NCBI RefSeq assembly: GCF_026210795.1
Contig: NC_089441.1
Coordinates: 4,278,001 to 4,342,000, forward strand
Origin: Rhizophagus irregularis
Taxonomy: Eukaryota; Glomeromycota; Glomeromycetes; Glomerales; Glomeraceae
Direction: 5' to 3'
DNA: 64,000 nucleotides
The notes under the pieces were generated by a model. The model was not told the DNA's origin. It searched no databases and saw only the letters and a list, made by a program, of their open reading frames with translations. The translations under genes were made by a program, and so were the position numbers. Below are positions 48,235 to 61,579 of the stretch, one piece after another. Numbering within the stretch: the first letter of the stretch is position 1; every line of letters starts with the position of its first letter.

Positions 48235-51200
48235 TGTCCTTTAAATTTTTTTTTTTTAAAAATGAAAAAAGTTTTTTTATATTATAGTAGCCAATATGCC
48301 AAAAAAGTTTATATAGTGAACTAATGCTACGTGAATGGTGGTCTTGTAATAGTTAGAAGCAAGTTCGGACTTTTCGAACGGTTAAGGAAATTGATTTCGG
48401 AAAGTAAAGGAAAAAACGGGAGGGAATAAACGAATATAATTTTTGTTTTTAAAAAGAAAAAAGAAAAAGGTAAGAAAAAAAATTTTAGTATTATTTATAT
48501 TGGTTTTTTAAGTTTAAAAAAAGTGTAAGCCACCAAATTACTCATGTTATAAGAAAAATAAGAGTTTAACCCGTACAAGTATAGTGAAAAGTTTGGGAGA
48601 CTCTCTGGCGTTATGTTTGATATCGTATTATTGTTGTTATTATATGAGTAAGGTATTTTAAAAAGTGGTAAAATATTCTGGAACTATTATAGAAGGAAAA
48701 GGAAAAAGGGAAAAAGGAAAAAGGAAAAAAAAAAAATTAAAATAAAATAAAATAAATAAAAAAAATAATTATTAAAAATTTTATAATAACTAACGGATTT
48801 AAGAAAAGATTTCGGCGAAAAAAAAAAAAACAAAATATACAAAAAATATGAAAATATATAAATACTTTTATTCTCTCCAGCGTGTTGGTTGAGTTGGTTT
48901 ATGTTGGTATTTGTTCCTTTTGTTATTTGTTTTTATGTGAAGGAGGTTTTGTCGAAAGGTTGATGATCCAACGCTTAAAAAAGTTCGAAATTACTACGAA
49001 AAAAAAAAATTATATATATATTTTTTTTTTTAAATATTTGAACTGAAAAAAAATAGTAGTAATTGAAGGAAAAAAAAAATTAAAAAGAAGGAGGGAGAAC
49101 AAACTTGGGTGAACCAGAGATTATAAGGAGAAATTTGAAGTTGAATGATGAATATAAAAAATTTTAGTATAGAAAAAGGGAGTTTGTAACTTGTAAAGTA
49201 AATCTTTTTTTTTTTTTTTTTTGACGCTCGTGTGACACACACAAAAAAAAAACCGAACACAATTCATAATATAAAATAATATAAGTAATATAAATTATAA
49301 TTTACAAAAGTAAGTAATAAAAAAATATATATGTCGTAATATAAAAAAAAAGTATAATACATGATTGTATTTTTTTAATAAATAAAAAATCTATTTATAA
49401 AACCAATGTTTAAGTAAGATATGACCTTTTTACATATAAATAATATATCGTCATAGAAATTATTTTAGTAACTAACAGATAATTAGGCTTTTTTTTTTCA
49501 TTAAGCTAAATTAACAATAGTAATATATATTAGAATTGTTTTGTCACAACCGATACCGAATATCAGATCATACGTTTATATTATATATATGAGGCGGTGA
49601 AGTAAAAATAATACATATTATTTATAAGGGCGCACATTAACCAAAGTAGGAATAGCGTGATGCGGGCGCAAAGCTCTAATATTGCTTGTATATTCAAGAT
49701 GGGAAGACATGTTTGATTACCACTAGCTAAATATTAGAAGTTACACGTACAATATATAAAAAATATATTTTTTTTTTAAATTATATATATGTTATTTTAG
49801 ATTAAAATTAAATTCATTTTTTATGGGAATTTTTATTTTATAAAATTTATAAAAAAAAAAAAAAAAAAAAAAAATCTTTGGCGGGGGAATCAAAGATTTA
49901 ACCAGGGCCAAAACAAATATATCTTTGAGCGGGAGGTAAATACCCCAACGTAATCTTAAAAACGTATCTTTAAAAGCATAACATGATAAGACATGTTCTA
50001 ACTGCATCATAATCATGCAAGTAGAATGAATGCAAGCAAAGAGATAAGTTTTTTTTTTTTTTTAAAGATGTTTAAAAGATGGTCCAAGAGTTCATTATCA
50101 ATATTATCATTTAGAAAGGAATGAGAGAGGCAATAGAGACGTTTAAAGAAATTTGAAAAATTAGGTTTATTTGAACACGTTTTTTTTCGGTAATTTGATG
50201 CAGCAATCATGAGTTGTTTACTGGAAATTCTTCTGTATTCTTTTCCTACTATAGATGATCACTAGGTAACACAGAAAGCTTAGATATACTTTTAAAACTG
50301 TTTTTCAACGTGATATTCTTATGTCATTCTAAATAAACTTTCGTTGAGAATATTTTCTTGGAAAATAATTTGTTTCAACCGAGCGATAATTTGTTTAAAA
50401 AGAGAAAAATTAAAAAAAAAAAAAAGTAAATAAATTAATAATAATGAGGAATTTCGCGTATCCATTGAAAAAAAAAAAAATTTTTTCTTTGTTATTTTAA
50501 AAGTCATAAAATTTTTTTTTCCCACCACTTTAAAAAAAAAAAAAAAAAAATTTTTGAAACGAGACAATACATGAACCACCTGAATATATTACTATAAACT
50601 ATCCTTGAATAAATACAAATTAATAATAAAGAGAATTCTTTACCATTCATCTTTCTTTAAACATACTACAGTATAGTATATTCTATCTCATCAATTTCAT
50701 CTCTCTCTGTTTTTAGTAGGACAAATTAATATTTATCCGTATTTAATATACTTATTGTTAAAGTAATTTCCAAGCACAGAAATGTTGTGTTTCAATACTT
50801 GTTTTTTTTATCAAAGTGTGGGGAAATCATAAAAAAAAAAATATATCTCGTTAAAGAACCCTCCAAGTATACTTTTTACCCCTTTTCTTTCTCTCTGACA
50901 TCTCTCTCTCCTTCAATCGTTAATTTTGTACGCAAACATAACTGCAACTAGTTGATCCAATAACTTTCGTTCTAGTCTTTGAGGTTTCATTCTTCTTCTT
51001 ATTTTTCTTATTTCGTATCTTTACGGCATCTTTGCGCTAAAATTATTATTTTTTTTTTTTGCTGTGTCGTGTGAATATTTCCAAGAAGGAAAAAGGTTTT
51101 CTATAAGTTTCGAAAAAGAGTTCATATTAAATTGGGGACTAAAGTTTTAAATTTATCTTTATTCATATTAAGAGATACTTATGAAAAAAAAAATTAATTA

Positions 51201-52166
51201 TTTTCCAATACTAATTCAGGATAGGATATTTAAACTAAGCTTATTTTAGAAAGTTAGTTTTGAATGGTTTAAATGATAAGCTATTATCAAACTCTTAATC
51301 AGATATCCATTATTAAAGTAAAAAATGAATGATTGTTATTTTTTCGGGAGTAGCCGCAATTTTCAACAATTAACGAAAACCTTTTCATTTTCAGAAATAA
51401 GTTCATTATCATTGTGTCAACCATGTAAAGATTAAAAAAAAAAAAGTTGTCGTTAATAAACCATAAAAGTTTTCTTTCAATCAAATTTTAGATTAGTACC
51501 TGCATTTCTTGCATTACTCAGAGTACAATGGTCGGACAGAATATAGAATAGCTTATAGTTAAATTAATTTACCAAGAAGGGAAATTTAGATATTTAATAA
51601 AAGGAGAAAAGTTTTTTTTTTTTACAAAATAAATTATTTCAATAACAAAAATTAATAAATGTAACATATTTTCAGCAACGTTCGGAAAAATTCCGTAACC
51701 CTTTTTTTATGCGCTCCAAGTTCGGACACCTGCTTTTGACATAAATGTCATTTTATCATCACCTGCGTCTCGCTTTAAGTTACTTAAGGGCAGTGCTCGG
51801 CGTTTTATTCTCTTTGTAGAAAGAATATTTTTTTTCTTTTACCATTTTATCATTTTATCATTTTACCATTTTTCCATTGGCACATATAATAATTATTTAT
51901 TATTATATTATATATATATTATTACGTATTTTTTTATTTGACGCCATCGGGTACAACTTACCATATTTTTTTCATAAGGTCAATATTCGGTAATCCGTGT
52001 CTTTTTTTGTTTTATGGATCGGCTAAAAAGTATATTAATAATAAATTGGTATCGGCGCGGCTCGCACCGTGGTCCAAATATTTATTAACAAACCGGCACA
52101 GTTTTGTTTTATTTTATAATTAATTACACGTAAAAATTTTTAACCCCACACTCAAACTCCAACATT

Positions 52167-52198
52167 TTATTTATCTATTTATCTATTTATCTATTTAT
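52167..52198. repeat. (TTTATCTA)n microsatellite
   Basis: Nearly four copies of an 8-bp unit. Confidence 0.8.
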
Positions 52199-53312
52199 TA
52201 AAAGGAAAAATTTATAATTTATCGTTATTTAATTTAAATTCCCGCCAATTTTTCCTTATATAATAGAAAAGATATTCCCGTGTTAGAATTTGTTAGAATT
52301 TCAATGAACAAAAAAAAAACAAGTCAATCAAGTTATCATACTTGAAAAAAATTTATGAAAATTAAAATTATAAATTAAATAAATTTATTATTTTTTATTT
52401 TTATTATATTAATTAATTATATTATTATTATTATTATTATTATAATTAAATATTTTTTTTTTTTTTTTGTTTATTTTTGAAAATTTTGAAATCGTGAAAG
52501 AGAGGAATAAAAATGGATTGTTCTTTTTCTCCCCACTTTTTTTTTTTTTAACTTTAAATTTTTTAAATGATATATGAATATATGATTAAACTATAATAGC
52601 TTAAAATAAGTACAATCCATTTTTTGACGAATGGTTTAAAATAAACAAATAATAAACAACGTACCAGTTGACTATTTACTCCTTTATTTGTATGACAGAT
52701 GAAATTACAATAATCATATTTTTTACCTTTTTGTAGATCATCTTTTGTTAAAAGAAAAAAAGAATTTTTTTAAGAATATTATGAAAATTAATTGATTGTT
52801 TTAAAAAAAAAAAACTCCTTTTCCTAAAAAAAGAGAATTTTTTTTATATATATAAAAAAACTTTAAAAAAAAATGAAAAATAGCTTAATTTTTTGTTCAT
52901 TGACGTTTACATAATAAAAAAAAAACTTTAAAAAAAGAATTATTATTTTTTTTTTTCATTGAACTTTTTTTTCACTTTTTTTCATTCATTTTTTTTTTTA
53001 CTTTGTATACCTTTTTTTTTTTTTTCTTTCTTATTATTTGATCAATGAAATCCTTTCTTTTTTTTCATTGGTTCTTTTCTTTCTTATTAAAAATATATTT
53101 TTTTCTTTATTATTTACAATTTGTTTTGGTTAGATTAAAATTTTTTGATTGTTTAAAAATTCTGGCCTTTGGTCTGGTGAACTTTTTTGTTAAAAAATTG
53201 CCGCCAAACTTCCAATCTCTTTTTTCCAATAAATTAATGGTAATACTAAAAAAAATAAATTACGCCCTTGTAAAATAAAATAAAAAAAAAAATATTATTA
53301 GGGTTGAATACT

Positions 53313-53343
53313 TATGTTTATGTTATGTTATGTTATGTTATAT
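53313..53343. repeat. (TATGT)n microsatellite
   Basis: About six copies of a 5-bp unit. Confidence 0.8.
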
Positions 53344-54035
53344 TGTATAACAATACGCATTATACATTAATACAACATTTTAACCTTTTTAAACATTTAA
53401 CACATTTTTTGGTTCCGAGTAAAAAATTATAATTTAAATTCCCCGATCCGAGACTCCGAATAAATGTATATATAATTTTAATTAATTCGGCTTTTTTTTT
53501 TTTGCACCACTTGGCACCACAACTTACCACACAACAAAATTTTTTTTTTATATCATCATAATAATGTCATAACGGCGATAATTATCCGAGTAAATCCACA
53601 TGTATTACCAATGATGACCATACTATAAATGAATAAGTTAAACGCGTATCACGTTCTGTATCACGTCAATGTTCCGCGTTTAGAGTTAATGTAATAAATA
53701 AGTAATATTTTATTTTTTTTATTTTTAGTATTTCAAAGTTTATTATTTATTTAATAACACGAATTATGATTAATATGATAAATTTGAATGATTTTCCTTT
53801 GACCGATGACCGATGTTTAAATGATTTTAGAATATTTTTAGAATATTTTAGAATATTTTAGAATGATTTAGAATGATTTAGTTTAAATCAACATGTTTAA
53901 TCAACATAATCAAAATAAAATTGGTTTAATCAACATAAAAAAAATTTTTTTTTTTCTTATTGGTTTATCACCCGCTTTAAATCTTGATTGGCTTTATTAA
54001 CAATTGTATACAAGATATACAGATATACAAGAGTA

Positions 54036-54084
54036 ATATATATATATGTATATATATATGTATATATGTGTATATATATATGTA
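54036..54084. repeat. TA/TG dinucleotide repeat
   Basis: Alternating TATATA blocks punctuated by TG at 8-10 bp intervals. Confidence 0.8.
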
Positions 54085-54264
54085 CATTTAGAATATATTA
54101 TATTGTTGAACATAAACAAAAAATTTCGTAACTCTCTTTTTTTATTTGCCATATTTCCTAATTTGTACATTATTTTTGGAAAACCTCGCGCCACCTTTTT
54201 TTTAAAAAAAAAATTTATTGTTGTAGAATGTGTTGTAAGAATGTGTTGTAAAAAATGTGTAATG

Positions 54265-54480
54265 TTTTTTCTTTCTTTCTAATTTTTTTTTCTTTTCTTT
54301 CTTTCTTTTTTCTTTCTTTTTTTGGCGTGAAAAAAATAATAATAATAAAAAATAATAAATAATAAAAAATAATAAAAAATAATAAAAATAATAAAAAAAT
54401 AATAAAAAATAAAAATTTTATAAAAAATAAAAAATTAAAAAATTAAAATAAAATAAAAAAAATAAAAAAAATTAAAAATA
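54265..54480. repeat. (CTTT)n followed by (AAT/AAAAT)n low-complexity DNA
   Basis: A pyrimidine tract of CTTT repeats to about 54324, then about 150 bp of AAT, AAAT and AAAAAT repeats. Confidence 0.8.
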
Positions 54481-56688
54481 AAATGATCAAATTTTTTTTT
54501 TTAATTTATGCTTGATTACTTCATCTTTTAAAAAAAATTAAAAAAAAAAAATTTATTTTTTGTTTACGAAAAAAAAAAAAAATTTAATTAAATGGGAAAA
54601 TTTCTTTTTAAGGATAAATCCAATTTCAAAACAATCAGGTCACGCAAGGTTCTACTTTTTTTTTTTTTTTTTCAAACGGATCTAAAAAAGGGTTAAATTT
54701 AAATGTTCATAAGATCAAATAAAAAAAATATAATTGGTTCATTTATTTTTTAATCGAAAAAAAGAAAAAGGAAAATATTATTTATTATTGAAAATGATTG
54801 GGAATGGAAAATCGATTCCATAAACATAAAAGGGATTTTTTTTTTTACTACTAGTAAAAAAAAAAATTTTGAATGAAAAAAGCTTGTTTAACTTTTAGGA
54901 TTTTTTTTTTAAAGATTTTTTGGAAAAAAGAAAAATTGAACTAAACCTTTTATGAATAAATTTTTTTTAATTTCTCTTTTTAAAAAAAAAAAATTGAAAG
55001 CTTAAACCTCTTTTAGTATAATAAAATACATAAAATGTATGATTAATTATGATTAATTATGATTGATGTGAATTTTTTTTTTGTAAATATTTTAATTAGA
55101 TCATTTACATTGAAAGAATGATTTCGTGATTTTTAAAATTATAAATGATTTAATGATTTTAAAATTATTATTGGATCAAAAAAAATATTAATAATAAAAA
55201 AAAAGTTCTTTGTTAACGAAAGATATCATTGTAATTTATGATATTTGTTTTTTTTAAAAAAAAAAGAAAAAACAAAAACAAATCAATTATAATGATTGCC
55301 AAGAAAAGAAAAAAAAGTCCCGAAACTTGAATAATTTAAAATACTTAATAAAAGATATATATATTAAAGGATTTGTAAACTAATGTAAACTAATGTAAGG
55401 TATGTAAGATATGTAAGATATGTAATATATGTGAAAATTTTTTTTTTTTTTAATTAATTTATTTGACATAAAAAGTAGTAATTGTAAACAGTAATTTTAA
55501 ATAAGTTACTACTGAAAATAGTAAATTGTAAACTAATAGGAAATTATTGTATATCATTTATATCATTTTATTTATGTTTACTATATTTATACATATGATT
55601 TTTTTTTCTTAACCAAAAGGAAAATAATTTTTTTCACTTTTCCCGTATCGTATCGTATACAAAACATATAAACATTATTCAATCGTTTCAATAAATATAT
55701 ATATACATATAACAATCACACCATAAAATTTTCTTTCCTAATATTCCCATACTATTTTATTATTTTATTATCTAATTATAGTTAAGAATAACTTTATACA
55801 GTATATGGTTCGGCTTATGTATTTTGTCAATTATTTTTGATGTTTTTAGTAAATCACATGATATTCATATTGTATTTTACTATATTTATATAATTAATGA
55901 TTTTAATCTAATTTACATGATTAATCTATTTGCATGATTAATCATTACTTACAAATTACTTATTTTTTCCGGTTGATTAGATATGCGTTTACTTACTTAC
56001 ATTAGTTATAATTACAAATTGTTTTAAAATGAATGATAAGAAATTTTATTTCACGAATATAGACTTCTATTCTGTTTTAATAACTTCTATTCTGATTAAT
56101 AATTTTATTATCGATCGTCCTCTCCAAAAATTGAATAGGGGGTTTCATTCAAAAAAAAAAAAAAAAAAATGTTTCATTTAAATAAATTTATTCGTTATTC
56201 AGGATCCTACATCAATCTTGGTCTAACGATTGCAGATACTGTGTAATTTTACTTTTTATTGATATCATAATTATTTAAAATGATATCGGTTTGGCTGAGG
56301 AAAGGATCGTCTTAACCAACAATTTTTAAATTTTATGGGTCTATAATTTAGGGTTTTAGATCCGGATTATCCGTTTCCGTGACTTCCGCCCGTTGTCAAT
56401 ATACTTTAAAGTTATCTTTAAAAAAAAAATAAGCTATTGATTTTTTTCATTTAAAATTAAGGTTTATCCTTAAAACTGACATCAATTCTTCACGTGTTTT
56501 TTTTATTACAGGTAAATTTTTAATTTTTTTGTAAGGGGGGGTGTTGTTACTGGCATTATGATATTAGCGTACTTATGATTCCTCCTTTGATTTCCATTAA
56601 AAGACGTAAAATGTCATTAAATCCCACGTTATGATGGTTTGTTTCAGGGTATAGGAAATCATATGACTCTTATACCGTAGAATTCTGG

Positions 56689-57320
56689 GAAGGAGTTCAA
56701 GAATATCTCACTGAATGCAATAAGGGATATCTTCCAAAAAGGAAGAAATATCGTGATGAGCATGAAAAATGGCATGTCTCCTATATTTTGAGATACAGTC
56801 TCTTTAGAAGTTCCGAGGAACCCTGTAATGAAACTAAGAATATCTTACTGAATGCAATAAGGGATTCCAGATCTTCCAAAAAGGAAGAAATATCGTAAAA
56901 TGTCATGTATGTGATCTTTAGAAATTCCGGGGAATCCTGTTCCGGGGAATCCTGTAATTACTGAATGCAATAAAGGATATTCCTGTTTTCCTAGATCTTC
57001 CAAAAAGGTAGAAATATCGTAAAAATGTCATGTCTCCTATGTTATGAAATACGTGCTCATTGGAGTTCTCACTGAATGCAATAAGGGATATTTTCCAAAA
57101 AGGAAGAAATATCGTGTCTCCTATAAGATACGTGCTCTTTAGAAGTTCCAGGGAATCCTGTAACTAAGAATATCTCTCCGATCGTTTAGATCTTCCAAAA
57201 AAGGAAGAAATATCGTGATGAACGTCATAGGAAATCCTATATTATGAGATATGTACTTTCGGGAATTCATCTCACTGAACGCGATATGCTTTCTTAGATC
57301 TTCCAAAAGGAAGAAATAAG
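56689..57320. repeat. GC-richer minisatellite with recurrent CTTCC/GGAAG hairpin
   Basis: Six imperfect copies, 96-142 bp apart, each with TCACTGAATGCAATAAGGGA, the small hairpin CTTCC-AAAAA-GGAAG (at about 56731, 56873, 56997, 57093, 57192, 57300), AAATATCGT, ATGTCTCCTAT, GAGATACGTGCTC and TTCCGGGGAATCCTGTAA. Copies differ by block loss. It contrasts sharply with the AT-only flanks and has no ORF. Confidence 0.85.
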
Positions 57321-57651
57321 TCAATAAACAATTCCAACGGATAAATAGACGTGTCAAATTCACATGACTGACGCCACACCCGGATTGTAGACTTATAGAT
57401 AATGCATCTAATTGTGAATATATGCTAATAAATATCTTTTCAATGCGTATAATGACTTAATGAGCATCCCGATTTTAACACACGAGATGTAATAACGAAC
57501 GTAAAAGACAATGCTTAAATAGATCAATCTAAAGCTCTAAAAAATTTTACTTTATTTGATACATTAAAGAAAATTTATATACTATGTGCAGTGCAAGAAT
57601 CTTATTATTGATTCAGCCATGAAAAACTTAAATAATATCCCATTAATCTAA

Positions 57652-57810
57652 AATTCTAAAAATTTTTATTTTATTTGACACATAAGAAAATTATATTTGT
57701 ATACACACATCTATATGCAAAAATCTAGAGTTCTAAAAATTTTTATTTTATTTGACACATAAGAAAATTATATATATATATACACATCTATATGCAAAAA
57801 TGATCCAGCC
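57652..57810. repeat. ~80-bp tandem duplication
   Basis: TTCTAAAAATTTTTATTTTA followed by TTTGACACATAAGAAAATTA and CATCTATATGCAAAAAT occurs twice (57652 and 57732), with a more diverged third copy near 57536. Confidence 0.8.
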
Positions 57811-57921
57811 ATGAAACCTATCTTAAAACCTAAAGCCTCACAAAGTAGATAATATATCACGATTGAAATCTCAATTTCTATTTTATTGGTTCAACAATGT
57901 ATAACCATAAAATCACGAATT

Positions 57922-58814
57922 TTATGGTTCTATTTTCATTTCAATTTCTTCTCCTCCTCCTCCTTCTCCTCCTTCTTGTTGTTGCTGCTGTTGCTGTTGT
58001 TGTTCAGGTTGAGTAGGTAAAATAACATGTTGTTGTTCACTACATGCTAATAATGTTTGTATTTGAAATTGTAATTTATAAGTTTGTTCCAATAAATTTG
58101 TTAAATGAGTTTTTTGGGTATCAGATTCCTAAAAAAATTGATTTTTTTTTTAAGAAAAAGAATTTATTAATTAATATTCAACTTATCATAAATATATAAA
58201 GAAAGTACCTGTAATAGTGAATCACGAGTTTTAATCAATTCATTAATTGCAGTATTACTCGTTGAACTTTCGGTTTTAACCTAATTAATATTAATTAATC
58301 TTTCACGTTATTAAAAAAATTTTATGGGAAAAAATATTTTTATAAAAAAACTTGCCTCATCTTTTTTTTCAATCTCCTTCTTTCTTTGAAGTTCCATATT
58401 ATCAATATTTTCTTTCAATTCTTTTTCATGATTTTTATAAATTTCATAACATAATATAACTTTTTGTCGTTTTTTTTCTTCTTCTTCATTATTATTATTA
58501 TTATTATTTTTATCACCACTATTACCTTCTTTATTTATTAAAGGTGAAGAAGAATAATCTAATAATGAATTAAATAATTCTCCACTAGATTCTATTAATG
58601 ATTCTAAAGTTGATAAACTTGTTATCGTCAATGATTCTAATGGTGATGGTGTTATAGTAGTAGTAGTAGTAGTATTAGTAGATAAAAAAATATCACTTGA
58701 TGATGATGGAAAAGTGGTATTTAATGATGGATTTGTAGGAATTGTAGGAATTGATATAAAAGGTGAAAATGTAATATTATTATTGTTGTTATTATTACTA
58801 TTATTATCTGTCAT
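57922..58814 (-). CDS. small coiled-coil, poly-Q protein; possibly a Mediator-type subunit
   Basis: Three exons, 58814-58356, 58280-58209 and 58128-57922, give 245 residues. The first intron uses a GC donor (GAG|GCAAGT); a GT donor slightly downstream would put a stop in frame. The N-terminus has Asn runs and a Thr/Ser-rich stretch. Residues ~58-90 (LTITSLSTLESLIESSGELF) and ~125-210 form predicted amphipathic helices (NHEKELKENIDNMELQRKKE; ESDTQKTHLTNLLEQTYKLQ, then FQIQTLLA). The tail is poly-Gln followed by Gly/Glu. The helical C-terminal pattern is faintly like Med30-type Mediator subunits, but I am not confident. No catalytic motif. Probably nuclear or scaffold-like. Confidence 0.65.
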
Positions 58815-59761
58815 AATTAATTAAATTTTTTGATTATATTTTATATAAAAATAAATCAAAATTATATTAATTATGATCGTGAAAATTGATACGAAAAAGT
58901 AAAGAAAAAAATAATTAAAATAATAATTTGGAAAATATTTTGTAAGTATTGAACTTATTATAACTGAAAAGATGAAAATTTCTAATAATAAAATTTCAAA
59001 AATCATTTAAGAGTTAAAATTTTTTTTTTTTTAGTTCAAAAAAAAAAAAGTTTTTAAAGAAAAAAAAAAAAATTTTTTTTTATTTGGTTAAGCCACTGTG
59101 ATTATCAATCAATTCACATGATTTTCATACGTTTGGGTGAAAAAACATTCTGTTATTAATAATATTTTTTTTTTTATGGGATATTGTGAAATAAATAATT
59201 CAGGCTAGATAATAAATAATATCACATTCAAAACATCATTTGATTGACTTATAATGCAATAATGGAATTTAAGTGAAATAAATAATTCTGCTATATAATA
59301 ATTAAGTTAGACAGTAATAATTGTATAATAATCGTATTAAATATAAACCTTGCATACGGTAGTAACGGTTTTGTTATGTTTATTGTTAACTAGTTGTAAG
59401 AGGATTAATCAATACCAATTTGTACATATCGTATTAATATCAATGCTATTCTATCTTTTCCCGGTGATATTTATAAATATTATAATATTTGAAAGTTCGC
59501 TAATATTATATCTCGGAAAAAAAAAAAGATATTTATTCTAAGCTAAGAAATTATTATGGAATTTTACCTCGGATATTATAATATTTGAGTTCGCTAATAT
59601 TATATCTTACAGAAAAAAAAAAATATTTATTCTAAGCTAAGAAAATATTATTGAATTTTACCCCCACTAGATCCCCCAAAATCATAATAATATTTTAAGA
59701 AATTATTAAACCCAAATATATACACTATTACATTTATATGTGTTATATATTCATTTATTTT
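58815..59761. other. AT-rich intergenic region
   Basis: Between the small poly-Q gene's start and the 3' end of the transporter gene. Contains a local tandem duplication (listed separately) and no gene. Confidence 0.5.
59478..59660. repeat. ~93-bp tandem duplication
   Basis: AGTTCGCTAATATTATATCT, a poly(A) run, ATATTTATTCTAAGCTAAGA and GAATTTTACC occur in the same order in 59478-59568 and 59572-59660 with few changes. Confidence 0.85.
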
Positions 59762-61579
59762 CTATTCATTTTTCGATTTCTTTATAAAAGGTACTTTGAT
59801 TCTAACAATTATAAAAATGATTAACATAGCTAAAGAACCTGAAGCGTAACAAATTCCAGATCCTGAAATCCAATATAATCCGCAAGCAGCAATTGGTCCG
59901 AACGCTCTACCTAGTTGTCCAGAAGATCTAAACTTTCCTAAAGCTTCTCCTTTTGGTATTAGGGTATTAATATTTTGCGTATCATCTTCTCCTTGAACTT
60001 CATCTATTTGTTGCAGTTCATCATCACATTGCATTGAAGCTATTGATGTTAAACAATTTACTACAGTAGCAGAAGTAAGAGCCAAAAAAGCAGCACCAAT
60101 ATAAAGCCAAGTTATACCATCAATATAAAGCAAAGTTTTACCATTTGATAATTTGGTCAAATATGAAATAATGGCTAAAGCAATTGAACATGATAATACT
60201 CCTTGTATTACCAATCTTTTCTCTCCTATATTATGCGCTTTACGTCTAACATAACCTCCTTGTATAATAGCTGATAATATACCTATGAATCCTAATAATT
60301 TACCATTTTGCATATTTGTGAAATCGAATAAATCGAATGTTAAGAATGTTAAAGTAAATTCCATTCCAGCAAAAAAGAATAAATAAAGGAAATGTATCCA
60401 ATTTAATATTCTTAAATTTGATTTTCTTTCTGATACTGAAATTGTATTAATATTATACTCTGGTTGTTCTTCTTTAGTGTTGAAAGATTCTTCTTGTTGA
60501 GATGAATTTTTTTTTGAAATTTTTGCTGTTTCTGGTAATGCTAAATATATATATAATGTTTCAACACTTAATAATATTAATGCTACAAATGCTGGCATTG
60601 AATATGGATTTAAACCCCATTCAACAAATTGAGGAAATAATTTTGCTAGATCTTTTGATGCAAAATATGCTCCAAGTGCTGGTCCTAATGTAAATGAAAT
60701 TGCAAATGCTATTCCAACTAATGCCTGTAATATAAAATTACATTAATTAAATATCAAAAATAATGTGTAAAGCGAAAAAATATATATAATTTGTTCATGC
60801 ATATGCATGAACGGATTATTAGATGGGTAAACCGTAAAATACCCATCCAATAAAAGTATTGCTTATCACATGATTAACCTTGTCACAAATTACTTACCAA
60901 GCCTCTTGATCTGGTCTTTTGCGTTGTAACATCAGACACAATAGCTATGGATAATTGTACATTTCCTTCACTTAACCCACCAACTATACGAGCTAATACG
61001 AACCAACCAAATGATCTTGCAAATAACCATAGAAATGTCGATATAATATTACCAATCTATATTCAAAAATATGGAAAAATAGTTAGTATAAATATACGAA
61101 TTACACACACATATAAACCGAACGGAAAAAGCACTAACCATAGTAACTAACAATGTTTTTCTTCTCCCAAATCTATCAGAAAAAGCTCCAATAAATGGTG
61201 ATGCAGCAAATTGTAGAAAAGAATATAATGATCCTAATGCTCCACCTAATAATACTAAATCCCATTTCGGATTTGTTCCTCCTCCTATTATTTCTTTAAA
61301 TATTTGTATTTGCTTTAAAAACAAACTTAATAATGTATTCTATATAAAAAGAAATATATTTTATTAAAATAAAATAAATAAAAATAAAAATAAAATCAAG
61401 TATACCTCATCGCCTTGTTCTCTAACCCGATATTCTTGTAATAACCTAGGGAATAATGGTAAAATTATGGTAAAAGCTAAAATATCAAGTAATAAGGCAA
61501 TAAAGACCACTCTAACAGTCTTTGATGCAACTTTTGGTGAAGTATTTTCATTATTTTTTATTTCTGTTTTTGAAGACAT
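59762..61579 (-). CDS. major facilitator superfamily transporter, MFSD10/TETRAN-like
   Basis: Multi-pass membrane transporter. Four exons, 61579-61406, 61339-61139, 61056-60898, 60724-59762, give 498 residues with consistent phases. TM1 is VVFIALLLDILAFTIILPLF; the MFS motif A between TM2 and TM3 is GAFSDRFGRRKTLLV; the second half has FAGMEFTLTFLTFDLF, then a charged loop, SAIIQGGYVRRKAHNIGEKR and GPIAACGLYWISG. The TM1 wording, the LLQEYR loop and the GG.VRR element match the MFSD10/tetracycline-transporter-like branch. An acidic loop (DDELQQIDEVQGEDDTQN) and a Lys/Ser/Glu-rich central loop are cytosolic. The substrate is unknown; relatives carry organic anions or act at internal membranes. 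Confidence 0.88.

Larger units (their letters stand above)
48235..56688. other. 8.4-kb gene desert
   Basis: Upstream of the Edc1-like gene. Homopolymer A and T runs, pyrimidine-rich stretches (50690-51010) and microsatellites dominate. Minus-strand frames at 49792-50016 and 50013-50210 look faintly protein-like (LEHVLSCYAFKDTFLRLRWG; NELLDHLLNIFKKK) but are separated by poly(A) and unsupported. No RNA gene recognised. Confidence 0.45.

Noticed and set aside
49866-49990. A minus-strand Pol III gene ending in GATTCCCCCGCC followed by a long T run
   Set aside because: No matching acceptor stem or A box at the right distance; the T run is one of many homopolymers here.
53997-54282. Open frames on both strands around the TA/TG repeat
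   Set aside because: They consist of microsatellite-derived YIYIY runs and Phe/Lys homopolymer translation.
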